The notes below the pieces were generated by a model. It was not told the origin of the DNA, did no database searches, and saw only the letters and a list, made by a program, of their open reading frames with translations. From NCBI GenBank assembly GCA_035764385.1, contig DASTZI010000017.1, positions 1 through 29,457 on the forward strand: a stretch of 29,457 nt of DNA, in the 5' to 3' direction. Numbering within the stretch: position 1 is the first letter of the stretch; the number at the start of each line of letters is the position of its first letter. This document shows positions 7,808 through 19,372 of this stretch, piece after piece. Made by a program: the position numbers and the translations under genes. This stretch comes from Gp6-AA40 sp035764385. GTDB taxonomy: Bacteria; Acidobacteriota; Vicinamibacteria; Vicinamibacterales; UBA2999.

Positions 7808-8659
7808 ATGGCCTCTTCGCACGTCGAACGTCCGGTTTCTACAGAATCGCCCGGCGAGAAGTTCGACAAACTCGTCGCCATCATGCGCACGCTCCGCGCG
7901 CCGGGTGGCTGCCCCTGGGATCGCGAACAGACACACGGTTCACTTCGTCCGTTCGTGCTCGAGGAGACGTACGAAGTGCTCGAGGCCATCGATGCCGGCA
8001 ATATGGAGGAGCTTCGGGAAGAATTGGGCGATTACCTCTATGAGGCCGTGTTCCTCGCCCAGATCAGCGAAGAGGCCGGCGAGTTTTCGATTGGCGATGC
8101 GATCGACGCGATTCGGGAGAAGCTCGTGCGCCGCCATCCCCACGTGTTCGCGAAAGCCCCGGATGAGAAAGACATCACCACCGGGCAGGTGATCGAGCGG
8201 TGGGAAACGATGAAGGCGCGTGAGCGGGAAACAAAGGGACAGCCGGACTCGCCGGCCAAGACGACGTTGAGCGGAGTTCCCAAGACACTGCCGTCTTTGC
8301 TGCGTGCCTACGAAATCAGCGCACGCGCTGCAGCCGTCGGCTTCGATTGGGTGAGGGCGGGCGATGTGCTCGACAAGATTGAGGAGGAGGTGGCAGAGGT
8401 CAGACGCGAGGTCGAATCGGGTGCGACGAGTCACCCGTCACGCGCCGAGGAGGAAATGGGCGATCTCCTGTTTGCCATCACGAACCTGTCGCGCAAGCTC
8501 GGCATCGAACCCGAGGCGGCGTTGCGCCGCGCGAACGAGAAGTTCACGAAACGGTTTGATGCGATGGAGCGCTCTTTGACGTCGCGCGGGAAGCTGCTGA
8601 CTAATGCGACGCTGGAAGAAATGGAGGAAGAGTGGCGGAGGGTGAAACGCGACATCTGA
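7808..8659 (+). CDS. mazG: Nucleoside triphosphate pyrophosphohydrolase MazG
   Basis: The 283-residue protein hydrolyses nucleoside triphosphates to monophosphates and pyrophosphate, probably as a housecleaning or stress function. The signature GGCPWDREQTH (33-43) leads into the all-alpha NTP-PPase metal site, EETYE (52-56) and EELGD (71-75). A second, C-terminal MazG domain carries EEMGDLLFAITNL. The frame is open further upstream, but ATG 7808 is chosen because it gives the normal N-terminus, and extending upstream would run across the divergent promoter and into the DUF1844 gene. The gene stands alone and converges with comEC. Confidence 0.95.
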   Translation: MASSHVERPVSTESPGEKFDKLVAIMRTLRAPGGCPWDREQTHGSLRPFVLEETYEVLEAIDAGNMEELREELGDYLYEAVFLAQISEEAGEFSIGDAIDAIREKLVRRHPHVFAKAPDEKDITTGQVIERWETMKARERETKGQPDSPAKTTLSGVPKTLPSLLRAYEISARAAAVGFDWVRAGDVLDKIEEEVAEVRREVESGATSHPSRAEEEMGDLLFAITNLSRKLGIEPEAALRRANEKFTKRFDAMERSLTSRGKLLTNATLEEMEEEWRRVKRDI

Positions 8660-8678
8660 TTCATCGCGTCTGTCGTAA

Positions 8679-8703
8679 CCACGAAGGCCACGAGCCACGA
8701 AGT
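8679..8703 (+). repeat. Short degenerate CCACGA repeat
   Basis: Three imperfect units follow each other: CCACGAAGG, CCACGAG and CCACGAAGT. They fill part of the 78-base gap between the convergent mazG and comEC. A 6-bp stem (8716-8721 with 8728-8733) follows, without a T-run. Confidence 0.4.
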
Positions 8704-8737
8704 TCGATTGCACAGGCGATGGTCGCTCATCGCATCC

Positions 8738-11206
8738 TCAGCCTCCGGTGAACGTTTTCACGACAACATGCTGGCCATCTGTATCAACCGTGATTTCTCC
8801 ATCGAGATCAGTCCGGTAGATTCGCGCGCCGATCGCCTCGAGTCGTGCGATGACGTCAGCTGCAGGGTGACCGAACGGGTTCCCGCGCCCGCAGCTGATG
8901 AGCGCGATCTGGGGACGCCAGGCGTCCAGCAGCTCGCGTGAAGTCGACGTACGACTTCCATGGTGGGCGACTTTGAGAACGCGGAACCTTGCCGGCACCA
9001 GTTGCGGGACAATCGCGCGCTCGACGTCCTCGCCGATGTCGCCCGTCAGCAGCAGCGCAACGTCGCCGTAGACGATCTCGAGAACGACCGAGTCATCGTT
9101 GCGGACGCGCTGGCGCTGCCAGTCAGGTGGTGGCGGATGGAGCACGATCACGCGGGCGTCGCCGAGACGAAGCTCTTCGCCGCTTCGTCGCTGCTCGATC
9201 GCGGCACCGGATGCGGAGGCGCGTGCGAGGACCGCCTGCAGCGAGCTCGCGCGCGGAACCGGCACGCCCTCCCAGAGATGACGTGGGCTGAAGTCATCGA
9301 TCAGTGGCAACGCCCCGCCAATGTGATCGGGATCGCCGTGAGTCAGCAGAAGCGTGTCGATCGCCGAGACGCCGCGCGCCCACAGCGCCGGCGCGAGGAC
9401 GCGTGAACCGATGTCGAAGCCGCTGCCGAAGGGACTTCCGCCGGTATCGACCATCAGCGCGCGCGAGCCTGTGCGTTTGCGGTCGGCGTCAGGTCCATTC
9501 GGCTCGCCGACCTGCAACATCAACGCGTCGCCCTGCCCTACGTCGAACATCGTCAGGCGGAGACCTCCAAGATCCTGACGCGCAGGGGAACCGGTGACGA
9601 TGACGATGCCGCAGGCGACGAGAGCGATGACACCGGCGACTCTCGTGCGTCGCGTTGCGGACCACAGCGCCACAGCCAGACCTGCGTAATAGATCGCAAC
9701 GATGCTCGCGGATGGTGATGGAACACGAGTCGACAGCCACGGTGCGATGTCGACCAGACGCGCGCTGTCCAGAATCGCCATTGCGCCAAGATGCGCTACC
9801 CATCCAGCCGCCGCACTGAGCGATTCGATTGGCGCAAGCACGACGACAAGCCCGGCGATTTGAACCAGAGCCATCGCGGGAACGGCGACGATGTTCAGGA
9901 CGAGCCCCGCAGCTGTCACCCGCGAGAACGTCTCAGCCATCACTGGCAGCAGCACGATCTCCACTGCCATCGACGCGCGGATCGACCCGCCGAGCCACGC
10001 TGCCCATTGCCGTCCCTTCACGCCCATGCCGTTGTCGGCGCGGATCGATTCACGGCCGACAGCCACGAGAAGGGCGGCAGTCGCACCGAACGTCAACAGG
10101 AACCCTGCATTCCGTACGTCGAGCGGCTCTCCAACCGCAAGCAACGCGCCGGCAACCGCGCACGCCTGCCAGGGCGCGGCCCGGTGATCGAACAATCGTG
10201 CAAGCAAATAGACCACGGCGACCAACGTGGCGCGCCAGACGGATGGTCCCGATGTCACGACGAGGGCGTAGGCGACGAGGCCGACGAGCGTCAGTGCGGC
10301 GACCGGGCGCCCGGCAATCCCAAAGGGCACGAACGCAACGACCATCACCGCCGCGAGAATGGCGATGTTGCCCCCTGAAATCGCCACGACATGGTACGTG
10401 CCGGCGATCTGCAGACGGGAACGGATGTCATCGGGAAGGCCGGTCCGATCGCCGATCAACACCGCGTCGACGATCGCCGCCGAAAGCGCGCTGTACGGGC
10501 CAACGCGATCCGCCACGACATGGCGCACGTACGCCCGAGAGTCAGCCGCGAGTTCGTCGATTGCGGTTGCCCGCTGATACACGTCCACCAGCAATGCACT
10601 CTTGATTGTTCCGAGGAGCGAAATTCCATCGAGCGCGGCATCGCGTTCGAAATCCGGAACGCCGTCATTCAGAAAGCGCGCGGGACGCCGGAAAATCACT
10701 GGCGCCTCGAGCGTCCGACCACGACGCCACTGCGTGAACTGCGTCTGGCTGGCGCTGCCGCTGACGCTGAGCACCGCACCGCCCTCCGCGGCTACCCATA
10801 CGTCGTTTGGCCGGAGTGCAAGGATGCGCGCTCGTAGCGTCGCGAAGTTGCCTTCGACCGAGGCATCTTCGGTCAGCAGCAGACGCGTTGGGATGGGACG
10901 GTTGTTCTCCGGAAGCTCCGCGGCGCCGACGCGAAACCCGTGTAGCTCGCGATCGAGCACCAAGCGAAGGGGCGTCTCAATGCTTTCCTGCCGCGCGTGC
11001 GATCCCAGAACACATCCGCAGCACGCAAAAGCGGCCACGACTGTGGCCCACGTCACGTGAAGATGCCGGCGGTACCAGGCCACTGAGGCCACGACGAGGA
11101 GAGGCACGAGCAGCGATAGCAGACTGCGCCAAGGGGCCTCGACGACGATGCCGATGGCTGCGCCGGCGGTCAGCGCGAGTGCAGGAAGGAGTGCCGCTGG
11201 GCCCAC
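8738..11206 (-). CDS. comEC: ComEC/Rec2 DNA-uptake channel protein
   Basis: This 822-residue inner-membrane protein carries single-stranded DNA into the cytoplasm during natural transformation. Residues 1 to about 70 hold N-terminal membrane segments, followed by a soluble OB-like region. The competence domain (about 235-535) has the signature HVVAISGGNIAIL near 272-283 and many hydrophobic helices. The C-terminal metallo-beta-lactamase-like domain (about 550-822) has MFDVGQGDALML and LLTHGDPDHIGG (622-631), proposed to be the nuclease. The three-domain layout is full length. The start is GTG at 11206. No other com gene is in view. Confidence 0.95.
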   Translation of the reverse strand: MGPAALLPALALTAGAAIGIVVEAPWRSLLSLLVPLLVVASVAWYRRHLHVTWATVVAAFACCGCVLGSHARQESIETPLRLVLDRELHGFRVGAAELPENNRPIPTRLLLTEDASVEGNFATLRARILALRPNDVWVAAEGGAVLSVSGSASQTQFTQWRRGRTLEAPVIFRRPARFLNDGVPDFERDAALDGISLLGTIKSALLVDVYQRATAIDELAADSRAYVRHVVADRVGPYSALSAAIVDAVLIGDRTGLPDDIRSRLQIAGTYHVVAISGGNIAILAAVMVVAFVPFGIAGRPVAALTLVGLVAYALVVTSGPSVWRATLVAVVYLLARLFDHRAAPWQACAVAGALLAVGEPLDVRNAGFLLTFGATAALLVAVGRESIRADNGMGVKGRQWAAWLGGSIRASMAVEIVLLPVMAETFSRVTAAGLVLNIVAVPAMALVQIAGLVVVLAPIESLSAAAGWVAHLGAMAILDSARLVDIAPWLSTRVPSPSASIVAIYYAGLAVALWSATRRTRVAGVIALVACGIVIVTGSPARQDLGGLRLTMFDVGQGDALMLQVGEPNGPDADRKRTGSRALMVDTGGSPFGSGFDIGSRVLAPALWARGVSAIDTLLLTHGDPDHIGGALPLIDDFSPRHLWEGVPVPRASSLQAVLARASASGAAIEQRRSGEELRLGDARVIVLHPPPPDWQRQRVRNDDSVVLEIVYGDVALLLTGDIGEDVERAIVPQLVPARFRVLKVAHHGSRTSTSRELLDAWRPQIALISCGRGNPFGHPAADVIARLEAIGARIYRTDLDGEITVDTDGQHVVVKTFTGG

Positions 11207-11318
11207 GTACGGGACCCTGCAAACACGAGTGCGGCCCGATTAGCGGGTTTCTCGCGGGGCCGTGGATCGTCTGCGCCCGAATCGCGCAGTTTTCGCGTAC
11301 TGGCCCAGAGACTACGGT

Positions 11319-13640
11319 TTAAAAACCTGCACTCAAGGCGACGCGAACGGCCCGCGGCGAGCCTGGCGAAATGTTCGTATTGCTGTCGGCGTTGGCGAAA
11401 TAGCTCCGGTCAAAGAGATTTTCGACGTTCACCTGCAGGCGCGTTCGCTCGCTGAGGGAGAAAAAGGCCGCCGCATCGGCGCGCGTGTACGCGGGTAACA
11501 CGACGGCGTCGTCGATCGCCGCAAACATGTCCGTTCGACGAATGATGCCTAGTCCGGCACCGACGCGCGGCAGCAGCTGATAGTTGTTCCACAGCGAGAA
11601 CGTGTGGCGCGGCACCTGCGCGACCTGCGCGCCGGCCCGAGCCGCGGTCGTCGCGCTCGTCACGAACGCGTGCTGATGCGCATAGCCACCAGTCATCTTC
11701 CACGCGTGCGTGATAGTTCCATTGATGCCGAACTCATATCCGTCGGTTCGCTGGCTCCCTGTCTGAACGATGCGGGTCGGGTCGTTGGGATCGGTCGCGC
11801 GGGTGTTCGTCCGATCGAGGCGATACAACGCCGTCGTCAGGGAAAGCTCTGAGGTCGCATCCCACTTCGCGCCGACCTCGTAGTTGGTGAACTGTTCGGG
11901 CTTCATCTGTTGCGTGATAACAGTCAGGGATGCGAACTGATCTCCGGAGCTCGGCAGGTATGAACGGGTGAAGCTGCTGTAAATCGAGGCGCTGGCAATC
12001 GGCTTCAGCACCACGCCAGCGCGCGGCGACGCGAGATGATCAATACGGCGTAGCGCCTCGCCAGTGCGGTTGTTGTGGAACTGAAGATCGAAACGATCGA
12101 ACCGCACGCCGCCGATGACCTGCACGAAGCGCGAAAGTTCCGCTTGATCCTGGAGATACACCGCGCCGACGTACGTGCGGACGCGGTTGTTCGCGTCGGT
12201 GGCACTCTGCCGATAGGTGACCGGCAATGCCGTCGATGGCTCGGAGAGCGGCACCATCACCGTCGTGGACGCATTCTCGAAATATCCGGTGTTCCGGACG
12301 TTCTGGTTGCGTTGACGGCCGATCTCCCCACCGAAGAGCAGCATGTGCCGCACGCGACCAGTTCGGATGGCGCGTGTGACGTCGGTCTGGTTGAAGGTGT
12401 TCAATCGCGCCGTCGCGTTGTTGTAGGCGGTCAACGCGACGCGGCTCCGGTCATCCGTGACCGCGCCCGGCACATAGTTCTGATACCCGCGATCGTAGCT
12501 GCCGACGACCGTGCGGTTGCGAATCGTAAAGCCACGCGCCTCGTGCTCGATGCTCGCCGCCGCCAGGTCCACATCCGCGCGCACCTGGCTGTCGGCAGGA
12601 TTGCCGAAGAAGGTTGACCGCGGGACGTCGACCGGTCGCCCCCCGAACGAGCTGATGCCACGGTCCGCGACACGCTGATCGTGGAAATGTTCGTAATCGA
12701 TCGTCAGCATGGTTCGAGGGGTGGCCACAAACGTCACGCTCGGCGCAATCCCGTATCGCTGCAGCCCAACGCTGCGGCGAAAGCTGTCTGAGTCCTCAAA
12801 CACGCCGTTGACGCGCAGCGCCAGCGACGACGTCAATGGCTGATTCACATCGGCGCTGAAACGGCGGTTGCCATACGAGCCTGCCTGCAGCATCGTCTCC
12901 CCGCTCCGCAGGAAGCCGGCTTGCTTGGTGACCCGATTGATGACGCCTCCACCACCGCCACGACCGAACACCATCCCGTTGGGTCCTTTCAACGCCTCGA
13001 TGCGCTCGACGTTGTAAAGGTCACGGTAGTACTGCACGTCGTCGCGGACCCCGTTGACGTAGAAGTCGGCCGAGGAACTGTTGCCGCGAACGACGATCTG
13101 GTCGCGATTGTTCTCGCCCTGGTGCGTGGTGATGCCCGGGATGTAGTTGACCGTATCCGCGACGCTCGACATGAGCTGATCGCGAATCAGCGCTCTCGGG
13201 ACGACCGTGACTGCCTGCGGTACGTCGCGGAGCGGTGTCGGCGTCTTCGTGCTCGTACTGACGGTGGGCGTATTTCCCGCCGCTTCGCCGTTCACCTCAA
13301 CCGATTGCGTGAAGCCAGCTATCTGCAGCACAAATTCAACGGGTGCTGCCCCCGACGGTGGAACCGTAATGTGACGTGACTCTTCCGAGAACCCCGGTGA
13401 GCTGATCGTAAGGAGATATGCGCCAGGCTCGAGGTGGAGCTCGAATCGTCCCTCGGCATCCGAGACGGAAGTCATCACGGAGCCGCCGGGCGCTGCGACC
13501 GCGATCACTCGGGCGGCAGCAACAGCGGCTCGCATCGGATCAACAACGCGGCCGCGGAGGACCGCGGTCTGGGCGGACGCCGCAGCAGGGACGAGCAGGA
13601 CGAGAGCAACAACAGAGATGAGATTGAGTCTCAGAGTCAC
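11319..13640 (-). CDS. TonB-dependent receptor, catecholate-siderophore type
   Basis: The 773-residue outer-membrane receptor has a signal peptide (1-24, ending AASAQ), then a carboxypeptidase-regulatory-like beta domain (about 26-108). The plug (about 130-250) includes DVPQAVTVVPRALI, NYIPGITTHQGENNRDQIVVRGNS and ALKGPNGMVFGRGGGGGVINR. The 22-strand-type barrel ends in a terminal phenylalanine (VRVALSAGF). The plug resembles Fiu-type catecholate receptors, so iron-siderophore import is likely, but the ligand is not proven and no tonB, exbBD or siderophore synthesis genes adjoin. The start is GTG at 13640, chosen because it gives a positively charged signal-peptide N-terminus. A strong promoter ends eight bases upstream, so the mRNA leader would be almost absent. 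Confidence 0.9.
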   Translation of the reverse strand: MTLRLNLISVVALVLLVPAAASAQTAVLRGRVVDPMRAAVAAARVIAVAAPGGSVMTSVSDAEGRFELHLEPGAYLLTISSPGFSEESRHITVPPSGAAPVEFVLQIAGFTQSVEVNGEAAGNTPTVSTSTKTPTPLRDVPQAVTVVPRALIRDQLMSSVADTVNYIPGITTHQGENNRDQIVVRGNSSSADFYVNGVRDDVQYYRDLYNVERIEALKGPNGMVFGRGGGGGVINRVTKQAGFLRSGETMLQAGSYGNRRFSADVNQPLTSSLALRVNGVFEDSDSFRRSVGLQRYGIAPSVTFVATPRTMLTIDYEHFHDQRVADRGISSFGGRPVDVPRSTFFGNPADSQVRADVDLAAASIEHEARGFTIRNRTVVGSYDRGYQNYVPGAVTDDRSRVALTAYNNATARLNTFNQTDVTRAIRTGRVRHMLLFGGEIGRQRNQNVRNTGYFENASTTVMVPLSEPSTALPVTYRQSATDANNRVRTYVGAVYLQDQAELSRFVQVIGGVRFDRFDLQFHNNRTGEALRRIDHLASPRAGVVLKPIASASIYSSFTRSYLPSSGDQFASLTVITQQMKPEQFTNYEVGAKWDATSELSLTTALYRLDRTNTRATDPNDPTRIVQTGSQRTDGYEFGINGTITHAWKMTGGYAHQHAFVTSATTAARAGAQVAQVPRHTFSLWNNYQLLPRVGAGLGIIRRTDMFAAIDDAVVLPAYTRADAAAFFSLSERTRLQVNVENLFDRSYFANADSNTNISPGSPRAVRVALSAGF

Positions 13641-13648
13641 GCTCGGAC

Positions 13649-13676
13649 TTTATACCCGACCGTTTCAGTCCGTCAA
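13649..13676 (-). promoter_or_regulatory. Sigma-70-type promoter of the TonB receptor
   Basis: On the minus strand TTGACG (13671-13676), a 16-base spacer and TATAAA (13649-13654) form the best consensus promoter in the window. The predicted start is about 13642, only two bases before the GTG. Confidence 0.65.
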
Positions 13677-13689
13677 GACCGAATCGGTC
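13658..13689 (-). promoter_or_regulatory. Two operator-like dyads flanking the -35 box
   Basis: GACCGAATCGGTC (13677-13689) is a perfect dyad with 6-bp arms. GACCGTTTCAGTC (13658-13670) matches it at 10 of 13 positions in the same register. They are 19 bp apart and exactly flank the -35 hexamer, one upstream and one in the spacer, as a repressor site would. They do not resemble a Fur box. The binding protein is unknown. Confidence 0.45.
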
Positions 13690-13801
13690 GGATATCGCGT
13701 CGCACTGGGGTGCACGATGCTCTCCCCGTCAGGAATGGTCCGGCTGAAGTCGGCAGTCTCGGGGATGAAATCCGGATCTCGGGTTCCGGCCGAGAGGCTG
13801 G

Positions 13802-14758
13802 CTAGTGCTCGGGAGTGGCGAAATATCCCCGCCGCGCTCGCGCGATGTAGTCGCGATTGCGCACCCGTACGCGGATGGTCCGCCAGCTTCCGTCCTGCGG
13901 ACGCATGGTCGCGTAGGCAAGCGTGTACTGCGCATTGAGCTCTTCCGCGATTCGCTGCGTGGCGGGCCCAAGGTCCGCTGACGTTCGCACCACTTCCGTG
14001 TAGCCGCCGCTCGGGCCGGTGATTTCGCGCAGTGCCTCCGGGTTCACACGCGTGCTCACCCGCTGCTCCGTCGCCGAATCGATCGCGATCGCGTACACGA
14101 ACGCGTCGCTGCGGCGCAGTAGCTCGCGCGTTTGCGGCAGGGAGAGGTCGCTCGCTGTGTCGGCACCATCGGAAATCACGATCATCGCGGCACGCGTGCG
14201 CTGGCGGCGCCCGAACATCGACACCGATGCGGCGATCGCGTCGTATATAGCCGTTCCCCCGGTGGGCCGTTCGCTATCCAGACGGCCGGCAAGCCGCGCG
14301 GGCGGCGCGGTCCACGGCACTAGAATGCGCGGTAGGTGATTGAACGCACCGACAAACGCTTCGTCATCATCCTCGAGCAGGTCGCCCATGAAACGATCGA
14401 CCGCGCCGCGCGCATCGACGATCGGCTGTCCGCGCATGCTGTCGCTGATGTCGAGGAGTACTCCGACGCTGACGGACGTTCGCTTGTCCGAAAACTGCGT
14501 AATCGGCTCCGGATCGCCGTCTTCGAATACTTCGAAGTCATCCCTCGTAAGGCCGGTAATCAGGCGGTTACTGGTGTCGGTGACCGTGACAGGTATTTCA
14601 ACGGTGGTGACGCTGCCGCGGAATGTCTGCGCCTGTCCCACGAAGGCCGAAACGACGAAGGCCGCCACAGCGGCGAGCACGAAGGTCACGAAGCGCGCTT
14701 TGCCGCTCTTCCTGTGCTCCGTGGCGTCCGCCTCGAGGCGGACCTGGTCGTGCTTCAT
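13802..14758 (-). CDS. VWFA-related protein, acidobacterial type
   Basis: The 318-residue protein has one membrane or signal segment (about 22-44) and then an exported N-terminal beta region with EIPVTVTDTSNRLITGLTRDDF, typical of the large VWFA-related family of Acidobacteria. The von Willebrand A domain carries a complete MIDAS metal site: DISDS (103-107), the threonine of PTGGTA (T166) and ISDGAD (D197). Such proteins bind partners through a metal ion, but the family's roles are unknown. It starts five bases after the carB stop and is probably in the carAB transcript, although a functional link is not evident. The next gene on the strand, the TonB receptor, has its own promoter. Confidence 0.87.
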   Translation of the reverse strand: MKHDQVRLEADATEHRKSGKARFVTFVLAAVAAFVVSAFVGQAQTFRGSVTTVEIPVTVTDTSNRLITGLTRDDFEVFEDGDPEPITQFSDKRTSVSVGVLLDISDSMRGQPIVDARGAVDRFMGDLLEDDDEAFVGAFNHLPRILVPWTAPPARLAGRLDSERPTGGTAIYDAIAASVSMFGRRQRTRAAMIVISDGADTASDLSLPQTRELLRRSDAFVYAIAIDSATEQRVSTRVNPEALREITGPSGGYTEVVRTSADLGPATQRIAEELNAQYTLAYATMRPQDGSWRTIRVRVRNRDYIARARRGYFATPEH

Positions 14759-14763
14759 GGAGA

Positions 14764-18021
<3,258 letters not shown>

Positions 18022-18030
18022 TCGTTCCGG

Positions 18031-19170
18031 TCAGCGCTTTTCCATCGCGTCGAGGAACTTCAGAAACAAATAGTCTGCGTCGTGCGGGCCCGGCGAGGCC
18101 TCGGGATGGTACTGCACCGAGAACACCGATTTGCGGGTGTGGCAAAACCCTTCAACGGTGCCGTCGTACAGGTTCAAGTGCGTGACCTTGATGTCCCCGG
18201 GCAGCGAATCGGGATCAACGGCGAAGCCATGGTTCTGCGATGTGATCTCGACCTTGCCCGAATCGAGCTCCTTCACCGGGTGGTTGGCGCCACGGTGACC
18301 AAACTTCAGTTTGAATGTCTGACCTCCAACCGCAAGCCCGAGAATCTGATGGCCGAGACAGATGCCGAAGGTCGGAATATCCGCTTTCACCAGATCGCGT
18401 GCGTTGGCGATCGCATAGGGTAGCGCAGCCGGATCCCCCGGCCCGTTGCTGAGGAAGATCCCATCAGGCTCGGCCGCGAGCAGGTCACTCGCCGGGGCGG
18501 TGGCGGGAAACACACGCACATCACAGCCGTAGGCGTCCAGGCGGCGAAGAATGTTCCACTTGATCCCGAAGTCGTAGGCCGCGACGCGCAGCCGTCTGGA
18601 CGAGCGTCGCTGTGGCGTGATGCCGAACTCGCGATGGTCCGCCTCGCCGGCCGTGACCGCCACATCGCGCCAATCGAACGGCGCCTCGCACGTGACGCCG
18701 CGCACCAGATCGGATCCCTCCATCTTCGGAATGGCTCGTGCCTTGCTGACGAGCTCGTCAGGGTCAACTGGCCCCGTTGCGATCACGCCGCGCATCACGC
18801 CCGCTGAACGGAGCACGCGCGTCAGGGCGCGTGTGTCGATGTCGGCAATGGCGACAATATTGTGGCGGACGAGATAGTCGCGCAGGGAAGAATCCGCGCG
18901 CCAGTTGCTGGCAACCGGCGAGGCTTCCCGGACGATGAAACCTGCGACACGTGGCGTCTGCGACTCGGCGTCTCCAGAAGCCGTGCCGTAATTGCCGATG
19001 AGCGGCGCCGTCATCGTCACGATTTGTCCGGCATACGACGGATCGGTGAGCACTTCCTGATAGCCGGTCATGCTCGTGTTGAACACGACCTCGCCGCTCG
19101 TTTCGCCGGGTGCGCCGGCCGAGACGCCGCGGTACCACGTGCCGTCTTCCAGTGCGAGGGTCGCGTTCAT
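18031..19170 (-). CDS. carA: Carbamoyl-phosphate synthase small (glutaminase) subunit
   Basis: The 379-residue subunit releases ammonia from glutamine and feeds it to CarB. The N-terminal CarA-specific domain contains FNTSMTGYQEVLTDPSY. The class I glutamine amidotransferase domain has FGICLGHQILGLA with the nucleophile C271, and the His/Glu of the triad in QYHPEASPGP (H355, E357). The length is typical. It is first in the carA-carB-VWA unit and divergent from bshC across about 200 bp holding an AT-rich promoter, an ArgR-like box and inverted 9-bp repeats. Confidence 0.98.
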   Translation of the reverse strand: MNATLALEDGTWYRGVSAGAPGETSGEVVFNTSMTGYQEVLTDPSYAGQIVTMTAPLIGNYGTASGDAESQTPRVAGFIVREASPVASNWRADSSLRDYLVRHNIVAIADIDTRALTRVLRSAGVMRGVIATGPVDPDELVSKARAIPKMEGSDLVRGVTCEAPFDWRDVAVTAGEADHREFGITPQRRSSRRLRVAAYDFGIKWNILRRLDAYGCDVRVFPATAPASDLLAAEPDGIFLSNGPGDPAALPYAIANARDLVKADIPTFGICLGHQILGLAVGGQTFKLKFGHRGANHPVKELDSGKVEITSQNHGFAVDPDSLPGDIKVTHLNLYDGTVEGFCHTRKSVFSVQYHPEASPGPHDADYLFLKFLDAMEKR

Positions 19171-19182
19171 CTGCTGTGCATG

Positions 19183-19210
19183 ATTATGACGGAGGGTGGA
19201 TAATTATACA
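19183..19210 (-). promoter_or_regulatory. carA promoter with possible ArgR-like box
   Basis: On the minus strand TATAAT (19203-19208) predicts a start about 26 bases before the carA ATG; CATAAT (19183-19188) is a second candidate. The first lies inside TGTATAATTATCCA (19197-19210), which matches the ArgR box core TGAATWWWWATTCA at 12 of 14 positions. A much weaker similarity (19177-19190) is centred 20 bp away. ArgR control of carAB is known in enteric bacteria; here it is inference only. Confidence 0.3.
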
Positions 19211-19219
19211 TAACCGGTT

Positions 19220-19273
19220 GGTGCGAACGGTGCGAGCGGTGCAACTGGTGCAATCGGTGCGCGCTGTGCGGCG
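19220..19273 (+). repeat. Tandem array of a 9-bp repeat, forward arm
   Basis: Five units of the form GGTGCNNNN (GGTGCGAAC, GGTGCGAGC, GGTGCAACT, GGTGCAATC, GGTGCGCGC) and a sixth degenerate unit run without gaps. The invariant part is GGTGC. The array faces an inverted counterpart at 19298-19351. Confidence 0.8.
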
Positions 19274-19297
19274 TTGAGTGGTTCGCGCCTCGCATTG

Positions 19298-19351
19298 ATC
19301 GCACGCTTCTGCACCGTTCGCACCTCTCGCACCCATTGCACCGTTCGCACC
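19298..19351 (-). repeat. Tandem array of the same 9-bp repeat, inverted arm
   Basis: Units NNNNGCACC (TTCTGCACC, GTTCGCACC, TCTCGCACC, CATTGCACC, GTTCGCACC), with a degenerate first unit, are the reverse complement of the forward array. The outermost units (19220-19228 and 19343-19351) are exact reverse complements. The array ends about 20 bases before the preferred bshC start. Confidence 0.8.
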
Positions 19352-19372
19352 TTTCTGCGACAGTACGGCTCA

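Noticed and set aside
11271..11293. Hairpin CTGCGC/GCGCAG followed by TTTT as a terminator
   Set aside because: It would act on the plus strand, while both flanking genes (comEC and the TonB receptor) are on the minus strand. The stem is short, so it was not listed as a feature.
13641..13700. A Fur box at the TonB receptor promoter
   Set aside because: The dyads are GC-rich (GACCG...CGGTC) and do not match the AT-rich Fur consensus, so no Fur site was called.
19274..19372. A longer bshC protein starting at the ATG at 19274
   Set aside because: The extra 33 residues only translate the 9-bp repeat array, do not resemble BshC N-termini, and the GTG at 19373 gives the usual length.
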